Part shown: positions 7,861 through 11,698 of the stretch, in pieces
How positions within the stretch are numbered: the first letter of the stretch is position 1
Layout of the letters: each line of letters opens with the position of its first letter
Source: Candidatus Aenigmatarchaeota archaeon
Lineage (GTDB): Archaea; Aenigmatarchaeota; Aenigmatarchaeia; Aenigmatarchaeales; Aenigmatarchaeaceae
Assembly: GCA_028715225.1 (NCBI GenBank)
Contig: JAQUSH010000012.1
Location: forward strand, 1-11,698
Length of the DNA stretch: 11,698 bases
Direction: 5' to 3'
Program-made: the position numbers and the translations under genes
The notes under the pieces: generated by a model
What the model saw: the letters and a program-made list of their open reading frames with translations, nothing else
The model's database searches: none
What the model was told of the DNA's origin: nothing

Positions 7861-8275
7861 ACCTCTTTGATCTCTGTTTGTGACGTCTTGGTCCTCTTTT
7901 ACTGCAGCTTGGTTTGTGTGGTTCTGTTCTTCTTACGTCAGCAATTAACAATGAACGATCATAATCTAAAAACTTTTTTCTAAGTGCTTTGTCGTGTTTA
8001 GCAAGTATCTTTGCAATTGACTGTCTTATTGCAGCAGCCTGGCCTAATGGACCGCCTCCTTTAGCAATAATATTAAAATCATATTTTTTTGCGTGTTCTC
8101 CTGCGATTAACAAAGGTTCTGCTATCATAAGTCTCTGTGTTTCTGTTCCAAATATATCAAGAGGTATGCTGTTTACTCTGACTTTTCCTGTTCCTAGTTT
8201 AGCGCTTGCTCTAGATATTGCTCTTTTTCTTGAACCTACTTCATAATCTGCTTTTTTCTTAGTCAACTTTAGCAC
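7859..8275 (-). CDS. rps9: Small ribosomal subunit protein uS9
   Basis: uS9 sits on the head of the 30S subunit and its C-terminal tail contacts the P-site tRNA. Seen here are GSRKRAISRA near the N-terminus, GTGKVRVNSIPLDIF, the GGGPLGQAAAIRQSIAKIL core and the basic tail ending RSKR, the invariant uS9 terminus. The frame opens with GTG at 8275, giving 138 residues, but that codon has no Shine-Dalgarno of its own. A TTG at 8266 has AGGTG six bases upstream and would overlap the uL13 stop by eight bases (TTGACTAA), giving 135 residues. I consider TTG at least as likely. It is encoded between rpl13 and rpoN, the usual archaeal order. Confidence 0.95.
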   Translation of the reverse strand: MLKLTKKKADYEVGSRKRAISRASAKLGTGKVRVNSIPLDIFGTETQRLMIAEPLLIAGEHAKKYDFNIIAKGGGPLGQAAAIRQSIAKILAKHDKALRKKFLDYDRSLLIADVRRTEPHKPSCSKRGPRRHKQRSKR

Positions 8276-8666
8276 CTAAAAATTTTGATATCTCTTTAAG
8301 AGTGACATATTTACATTTTAAGCTTTCTTTTGTCTTAACAATCTTTTCAGCATTGTTGTATTCTTTAGGACAGTCAGAAAATATCTTAAGCCTGCTCATT
8401 GCATCTCTTCCCTTTGATTTCTTGTAAGGCATCATGCCTCTGATTGTTCTCCAAACTATTCTGTCTGACTGTTTAGGATAGAATGGACCTTTTGTCTGAT
8501 CTCCTCTCTGTCTCTTTTGAAGATAAATCGAATATGTTACTTTTGGAGTTCCGCTGACTATTGCTTTGTCTGCATTTACAATAACTACTTGTTCGCCAGC
8601 TAGAAGTCTCTTAACTACTTTAGATGAAAGTCTTCCTAGTATTGCGCCATCAGCATCTATAATCAT
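8259..8666 (-). CDS. rpl13: Large ribosomal subunit protein uL13
   Basis: uL13 is a 50S protein important in early subunit assembly. The 135-residue product has the opening IIDADGAILGRLSS, then VVIVNADKAIVSG, and the hallmark RTIRGMMPYKKSKGRDA. The ATG at 8666 overlaps the TGA of rpl18e as ATGA, and AAGGTT lies seven bases upstream, so translation is probably coupled. The 3' end overlaps the start region of rps9. Confidence 0.97.
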   Translation of the reverse strand: MIIDADGAILGRLSSKVVKRLLAGEQVVIVNADKAIVSGTPKVTYSIYLQKRQRGDQTKGPFYPKQSDRIVWRTIRGMMPYKKSKGRDAMSRLKIFSDCPKEYNNAEKIVKTKESLKCKYVTLKEISKFLGAKVD

Positions 8667-9025
8667 TTAATCAACCTTACCTTTGTTCCTTTTGGATTTG
8701 TCTTGACTAATTCTAAAAGTGTTATTGTCTTTCCGCCTGCTTTCTTTATCTTGCTTTCAGCTTCTTTTGAGAATGCTAATGCCGAAACTGTAAGCGGCTT
8801 TGTAAGTATACCGAATGACAATACTTTACCAGGAACTGCGACTGTTTCGTTTGCTTTGCAAACTCTCTCCAATCTAGCAACATTTACTTCAATTCTGCTT
8901 CTTGTTGGTTTTTGCAGATCTTCTGCAATAGCTATCATGAAGTTTGATTTTATTTTATAGCCAACACTACTCATCTCTTCAATTATTTTCCTTGTTACTG
9001 GATTTGTTGGTCCTGTTCTTGGCAT
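8663..9025 (-). CDS. rpl18e: Large ribosomal subunit protein eL18
   Basis: This archaeal/eukaryotic 50S protein has 120 residues from the ATG at 9025 (MPRTGPTNPVTRKIIEE), which matches the usual archaeal length. Recognisable elements are NVARLERV, VPGKVLSFG, the SALAFSKEAESKIKKAGG segment and the end NPKGTKVRLIK. An in-frame ATG at 9037 (MLINMPR) is an alternative. A further one at 9067 lies inside the tRNA-Leu gene and is not credible. Neither plausible start has a Shine-Dalgarno. The 16 bases between the tRNA CCA and ATG 9025 leave no room for a separate promoter, so the gene must be read through from rpoD or from the tRNA promoter. Confidence 0.95.
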   Translation of the reverse strand: MPRTGPTNPVTRKIIEEMSSVGYKIKSNFMIAIAEDLQKPTRSRIEVNVARLERVCKANETVAVPGKVLSFGILTKPLTVSALAFSKEAESKIKKAGGKTITLLELVKTNPKGTKVRLIK

Positions 9026-9041
9026 ATTAATCAACATTATT

Positions 9042-9169
9042 TGGTGCGGGGGATGTGATTTGAACACATGAACCCACTAAGGGACAGGATATCTTATCAT
9101 CTTTTTTAATCAAAACTTAAGACAACAATCTTAAGTCCTGCGCCTTTGACCTAGCTTGGCAACCCCCGC
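9042..9169 (-). tRNA. trnL-UAA: tRNA-Leu (anticodon UAA), intron-containing, CCA encoded
   Basis: The acceptor stem is GCGGGGG at the 5' end and CCCCCGC at the 3' end, followed by discriminator A and a genome-encoded CCA (9042-9044). The D arm is GCC...GGC. The anticodon stem CAGGA/TCCTG carries loop CTTAAGA, with anticodon TAA at 9131-9133. The long class II variable arm has stem CCC/GGG, and the T arm is ATGTG/CACAT with loop TTCAAAT. Without the intron and CCA it is 86 bases, normal for tRNA-Leu. A 39-base intron sits after position 37. The gene is in the same orientation as the ribosomal operon, between rpoD and rpl18e, with its own TATA box. Confidence 0.97.
9091..9129 (-). other. Archaeal tRNA intron (39 bases, position 37/38) with bulge-helix-bulge
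   Basis: CUUA of the anticodon loop pairs with UAAG near the intron's 3' end as a four-pair central helix. It is flanked by three-base bulges AGA (cut AG^A) and AUA (cut AU^A). That is the canonical motif for archaeal tRNA splicing endonuclease. Removing the 39 bases restores the seven-base loop CUUAAGA. The inner helix is weak, with several G-U pairs. Confidence 0.88.
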
Positions 9170-9193
9170 TTAAATTTTAATTTGTTATGGAAA

Positions 9194-9201
9194 TTTATAA
9201 A
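9194..9201 (-). promoter_or_regulatory. TATA box for tRNA-Leu
   Basis: TTTATAAA (self-complementary) lies 25-32 bases upstream of the tRNA 5' end at 9169, just after the rpoD stop. Spacing and sequence fit an archaeal promoter starting at the mature tRNA end. Confidence 0.7.
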
Positions 9202-9207
9202 GGGGCA

Positions 9208-9990
9208 TTACTTTATTCTTTGGATATCCTTTACAAGCTCTTGAGCTTTTTCCTTGAATATCTTGACTGCACTAGTCAATATCTCTTCTGCGCTAAGTCC
9301 TGATATTGATTCAATAGTGAATATGAATTTAGTGTTATCTCCTGTGATTTGTATGTTGTTAGGCTGAGCTAATCTGACGCATTCTTGACATAGATCGCAG
9401 TCTGTTGTTACATTTCCTTTGCTTCCTTTGATGTCTAACGCACTCTTAGGACATAATTTCATGCATTCGTCAGCATTCTTTACGTCGCCTAATAATTTTA
9501 TTATTGGATAATATCTGTAAGATGAAATTGCTACTTTGAATTTGGCATGATCTCTTCCTGTGCCTAAATTAGCCATAGCTTCTAATTTCAATACCTGATC
9601 TTCTTTAAGCTCTACAATAGGTATGTTATCATAAAGTACAGATACATCTGGATTGCTTGACTTCATGTCTTTGCTGTAAACTGTGCATGGTCCTTTCTTG
9701 TTTATTGCAAATACAACTTCGCATTGTGAGCATCCTTTTCCTTCGCATTTGCATGTCTGCTTGAATTCAAAGTCTTTTTGTTTGAAAACTAAAGGTATCA
9801 TAGCTAATCTGTGAGCTATTATTTCATCATACAGAACTGTATCATTCTTGCTTACGTCAGCTGTCTGAACAGCTAAATTTGGGATCTCTGTCATTGATAT
9901 TCTTCGCAATGCATTTGCAAATTGCGGATTTGTATCTTCCAATAAAAATGTTATTTTTTTATCGGTCTTATCAATTATATTGACTTTCAT
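9208..9990 (-). CDS. rpoD: DNA-directed RNA polymerase subunit D (Rpb3/alpha-like) with ferredoxin-like domain
   Basis: Subunit D pairs with subunit L to nucleate assembly of the archaeal RNA polymerase. The 260-residue product has the N-terminal alpha-like segment with NPQFANALRRISMTEIP. The Cys motif C80-x-C82-x4-C87-x2-C90 is typical of archaeal D subunits. An inserted ferredoxin-like domain carries C176, C180, C198, C201 and C204, followed by the C-terminal dimerisation helix. CxxCxxC (198-204) plus the Cys-Pro at 180-181 could hold one [4Fe-4S] cluster; the second ferredoxin site lacks its full ligand set. The ATG at 9990 directly abuts the rps11 stop, with a strong AGGAGGG five bases upstream. 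The tRNA-Leu promoter follows the gene. Confidence 0.97.
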   Translation of the reverse strand: MKVNIIDKTDKKITFLLEDTNPQFANALRRISMTEIPNLAVQTADVSKNDTVLYDEIIAHRLAMIPLVFKQKDFEFKQTCKCEGKGCSQCEVVFAINKKGPCTVYSKDMKSSNPDVSVLYDNIPIVELKEDQVLKLEAMANLGTGRDHAKFKVAISSYRYYPIIKLLGDVKNADECMKLCPKSALDIKGSKGNVTTDCDLCQECVRLAQPNNIQITGDNTKFIFTIESISGLSAEEILTSAVKIFKEKAQELVKDIQRIK

Positions 9991-10389
9991 TTAAACCCTC
10001 CTACCCCTTCTTCCTCCTTTCTTTCTGCAAGAATCATGCGGAACAGGCGTTACATCTTCTATTCTTCCTATTCTCATTCCTGCTCTTGCCAGAGCTCTGA
10101 TTGCTGGCTGTGCTCCTGCTCCTGGTGATTTTGATTTGATTCCTCCAGGCGCTCTCACTTTAATATGAACTGCATTGATTCCTTTATTCAAAGACAATTC
10201 AGCTGCTTTCTGAGCTGCTAGCAAAGCTGGATATGGATCTCCACCTTCTCTTGCGTTGCTTGTCATCATTCCAGCTGTAACTCTTGAAATTGTTTCTGAA
10301 CCAGTGATGTCAGTAATATGAATTATTGTATTCTTTGTGGAACTGAATATGTGCGCTATTCCCTATTTAAGATTCTGTCTTTCAACCAT
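9991..10389 (-). CDS. rps11: Small ribosomal subunit protein uS11, with in-frame TAG at codon 9
   Basis: uS11 lies on the 30S platform and contacts mRNA near the exit. From ATG 10389 the frame reads MVERQNLK, then TAG, then GIAHIFSS and [11 protein letters not shown]; it continues through the APGG and [16 protein letters not shown] core to [11 protein letters not shown] and the basic end GGRRGRRV. Counting the TAG as a residue gives 132, the normal archaeal length. AGGTGA lies five bases before the ATG, which overlaps the rps4 TGA as ATGGTTGA. After the TAG there is no ATG, GTG or TTG until 10269, which would drop about 40 residues including conserved core. Archaeal uS11 normally has Trp where the TAG lies (KWGIAH), so one G-to-A change explains it. 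The rest looks fully conserved, so a decaying pseudogene is unlikely unless another copy exists. Confidence 0.88.
9996..10002 (-). promoter_or_regulatory. Shine-Dalgarno for rpoD inside the end of rps11
   Basis: The minus strand reads AGGAGGG five bases before the rpoD ATG. These bases also encode the last Arg-Arg-Val of uS11, so the basic tail of one protein doubles as the ribosome binding site of the next. Confidence 0.75.
10363..10365 (-). other. In-frame TAG (amber) codon at the conserved Trp site of uS11
   Basis: The plus strand reads CTA. Reading frame, initiation signals and sequence on both sides are intact, so this is a substitution and not a frameshift. The codon is AAA-TAG-GGA where AAA-TGG-GGA is expected. 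Confidence 0.9.
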
Positions 10390-10930
10390 TTACTTCACCT
10401 TTAGGCTCCTCGACTTTTGGAGCTTCTTTTGGTTTTTCTTCAAGTTTCTTCAAAGCATTTACCTTTACCGCTGATCTAGCATAAAATGAAATCTTATCTT
10501 CCTGTTCAACCGGAACTATTGTGCTTGGCCATTTTACTTTCTTTCCATCCATTGCAATGTGTCCGTGAACGATAAATTGTCTAGCCTGCTTTGGTGTCTT
10601 GGCTAAACCTTTTTTTACTACAATTGTCTGAAGTCTACGATCTAGAATATTTTCTATGCTCAATGCAAGAACGTCATCTAAAGTCGGAGTTGTCTGATAC
10701 AATAATCCTAATTTTTTAAGTTTGTTAATAAGAATAGCTTCCTTTTCTTTATCTCTTTGTGCAGCAAGAAGTCTAGCGATTTCTCTGTAATTTCTCAAGA
10801 TAGCTTTTGCTTTCCATATTTCTTTCTTCCTTCTAAGACCGTAGTTTAATTTTGTTTTCTTATCTTCTTCTATGTTCTTTTTGTCCCATGGTCTTAATGG
10901 TGTTTGATACATTCGTTTGATTTTTCGCAT
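10382..10930 (-). CDS. rps4: Small ribosomal subunit protein uS4
   Basis: uS4 is a primary 16S rRNA binding protein that starts assembly of the 30S body. The 182-residue product has the archaeal N-terminus YQTPLRPWDKKNIEED, a helical basic region, and an S4 RNA-binding domain at about 98-150 (RRLQTIVVKKGL, KQARQFIVHGHI, then WPSTIVP). It ends in a short Lys/Glu/Pro tail. The start is ATG at 10930, five bases after the rps13 stop, with a partial Shine-Dalgarno (GTGAT); the ATG at 10912 is a weaker alternative. Its 3' end contains the ribosome binding site and ATG of rps11. Confidence 0.97.
   Translation of the reverse strand: MRKIKRMYQTPLRPWDKKNIEEDKKTKLNYGLRRKKEIWKAKAILRNYREIARLLAAQRDKEKEAILINKLKKLGLLYQTTPTLDDVLALSIENILDRRLQTIVVKKGLAKTPKQARQFIVHGHIAMDGKKVKWPSTIVPVEQEDKISFYARSAVKVNALKKLEEKPKEAPKVEEPKGEVNG
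10395..10400 (-). promoter_or_regulatory. Shine-Dalgarno that fixes the rps11 start at 10389
   Basis: AGGTGA lies within the last codons of rps4, five bases before the ATG at 10389. It is a strong reason to place the rps11 start upstream of the TAG codon and not at the internal ATG at 10269. Confidence 0.75.
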
Positions 10931-10935
10931 CTAAA

Positions 10936-11523
10936 TCACTTTTTCTTTTCAGGTGCCGGAGCTGCTGCTTTAGCTGGTTCCTGTTTCTTTTTTACTACTC
11001 CCATTCTTACACCTGTTCTAAAGCTTGATCTTGTATGCTGTCCTCTACAAGGCAGGCCAGCTTGGTGTCTTACTCCTTTATAGCACTGCATCTTTTTCAT
11101 TGAATCGATGTCAGATTTTTTGACAAATAACAAATCAGAACTTAAAACATGAACATTTTCTCCTGTTATAGGATCAGATCTTCTGTTGAACAAATATTCT
11201 GGTATTTTGTATTTTTTAGGATTTCTGGTAACATCTTCTAATTTTTCTATTTCTTCTTCAGATATAGCACCTATCATTTTTCTTTTATCGATTCCAGAAG
11301 CTGCTATTATAGCAGTTGCAAAACTATGGCTAACTCCTCTTACAGTCAATAAAGCATTAAGAATTAATTTTGTACCAGGAATGTCTGCTTCAGCAAATCT
11401 AACAATTCCTTTTACTCCTTCCATTGTTTTGATAGCTTTTTTTGCTTCTGGTTTCTTTTCTTCCTTAGTCTGCTTAGTCTTTTTCTCTTCCTTTATACTA
11501 TCGTCTTTTGGTTTGTTTGCCAT
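10936..11523 (-). CDS. rps13: Small ribosomal subunit protein uS13 with Lys-rich N-terminal extension
   Basis: uS13 is in the 30S head and forms bridges to the 50S subunit and contacts with the P-site tRNA. The core begins near residue 35 (EGVKGIVRFAEADIPGTK) and ends with the conserved KGVRHQAGLPCRGQHTRS. At 195 residues it exceeds the roughly 150 usual in archaea. The excess is a Lys/Glu-rich leader of about 33 residues and an Ala/Pro/Lys tail (AKAAAPAPEKKK). The start ATG at 11523 has GGTGA four bases upstream, which supports the long N-terminus. It is the first gene of the operon, behind a roughly 86-base upstream region with a TATA box. Confidence 0.96.
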   Translation of the reverse strand: MANKPKDDSIKEEKKTKQTKEEKKPEAKKAIKTMEGVKGIVRFAEADIPGTKLILNALLTVRGVSHSFATAIIAASGIDKRKMIGAISEEEIEKLEDVTRNPKKYKIPEYLFNRRSDPITGENVHVLSSDLLFVKKSDIDSMKKMQCYKGVRHQAGLPCRGQHTRSSFRTGVRMGVVKKKQEPAKAAAPAPEKKK

Positions 11524-11527
11524 TGTT

Positions 11528-11532
11528 TCACC
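11528..11532 (-). promoter_or_regulatory. Shine-Dalgarno for rps13
   Basis: GGTGA lies four bases before the ATG at 11523. It supports translation of the Lys-rich extension, since no such site stands before the next ATG, near residue 34. Confidence 0.65.
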
Positions 11533-11540
11533 ATATTTGT

Positions 11541-11570
11541 GCTTTGTAAAAAAGCAACCACATGAAGTGG
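11541..11570 (-). promoter_or_regulatory. Two small hairpins in the rps13 leader
   Basis: In transcript order these are CCAC-UUCAU-GUGG (11570-11558) and GCUUU-UUUAC-AAAGC (11555-11541), two bases apart and ending about nine bases before the Shine-Dalgarno. They could form a leader structure for ribosomal-protein feedback, but such short stems also occur by chance. Confidence 0.35.
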
Positions 11571-11598
11571 ATTGGTATTCTAATATAAGAAACTAAGG

Positions 11599-11606
11599 TT
11601 TATAAA
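11599..11606 (-). promoter_or_regulatory. TATA box for the ribosomal-RNA polymerase operon
   Basis: TTTATAAA lies 76-83 bases upstream of the rps13 ATG, just after the stop of the upstream gene. A start about 25 bases downstream would give a leader of roughly 50 bases, consistent with Shine-Dalgarno use. A second AT-rich candidate (CTTATATTAG) lies at 11580-11589. Confidence 0.55.
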
Positions 11607-11609
11607 GGT

Positions 11610-11698
11610 TTATCGTGTGAGAGTTGTCAGCAAATATCCTGCAAAGAGCACCCATATCAAATATGGAACCAAAAGCAATGCTGCTCTTCTGTCTGTTT
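11610..11698 (-). CDS. C-terminal end of a TspO/MBR-like (tryptophan-rich sensory) membrane protein, partial
   Basis: The minus strand has 28 codons in frame ending in TAA at 11610-11612. They include DRRAALLLVPYLIWVLFAGY, one hydrophobic segment. The D-x-x-A-x-x-L-x-x-P-Y-L-x-W-V-x-F-A pattern is the hallmark of the last transmembrane helix of TspO/MBR proteins, which bind tetrapyrroles. The rest lies beyond the window, so length and N-terminus are unknown. It ends only a few bases before the rps13 TATA box and probably belongs to a separate upstream transcript. Confidence 0.7.
   Translation of the reverse strand, partial: TDRRAALLLVPYLIWVLFAGYLLTTLTR

Noticed and set aside
9026..9067. Longer eL18 starting at 9067 (MFKSHPPHQ...)
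   Set aside because: Those codons lie inside the tRNA-Leu T arm and acceptor stem. The family homology begins at MPRTGPTNP, encoded from 9025.
9991..10269. A 92-residue uS11 starting at the internal ATG at 10269
   Set aside because: It would remove about 40 conserved residues ([17 protein letters not shown]). A far better initiation site lies at 10389, so the longer gene with an in-frame TAG explains the sequence better.
11186..11596. A 136-codon plus-strand open frame opposite rps13
   Set aside because: It is the antisense shadow of the Lys-rich uS13 coding sequence, which gives Phe/Ser-rich hydrophobic nonsense, and it has no family features.

Overview
This window is AT-rich archaeal DNA. 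The evidence is an archaeal ribosomal and RNA polymerase operon (uS13, uS4, uS11, RpoD, eL18, uL13, uS9, RpoN), an archaeal-type 4-demethylwyosine synthase, a tRNA-Leu with a bulge-helix-bulge intron, TATA-type promoters and a class III (archaellin/pilin type) signal peptide. The compact layout, low GC and a giant sequon-rich surface protein fit a DPANN-like lineage (for example Woesearchaeota or Pacearchaeota), but that placement is inference.

Layout. Bases 1-4725 (minus) hold one uninterrupted reading frame of 1575 codons that runs off the left edge: a secreted, tandemly duplicated beta-helix surface protein. Bases 4746-6311 (minus) encode a type IV pilus/secretion ATPase and 6335-6718 (minus) a small pilin-like protein. 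These three genes lie head to tail with 20-24 base gaps and look like one surface-appendage operon. A 38-base divergent spacer with two interleaved TATA boxes separates them from taw1 (6757-7662, plus), which overlaps the 3' end of rpoN tail to tail. From 7652 to 11523 (minus) runs the translation/transcription operon in the standard archaeal order, with a tRNA-Leu(UAA) gene and its own promoter inserted between rpoD and rpl18e. At the right edge (11610-11698, minus) is the C-terminal end of a TspO/MBR-like membrane protein.

The most striking observation is in rps11 (uS11). The gene has a strong Shine-Dalgarno site, an ATG overlapping the end of rps4 and normal length, but its ninth codon is an in-frame TAG exactly where archaeal uS11 normally has the Trp of the Lys-Trp-Gly-Ile-Ala-His segment. 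No conventional start codon lies between that TAG and an ATG 33 codons later, well inside the conserved domain. None of the 12 visible gene ends uses TAG (8 TAA, 4 TGA). This could be a sequencing or assembly error, a suppressed nonsense codon or a TAG reassignment.

The ribosomal genes use Shine-Dalgarno-led, overlapping translation starts, whereas taw1 and the pilin have TATA boxes placed for leaderless transcripts. No stretch longer than about 100 bases is without a gene.
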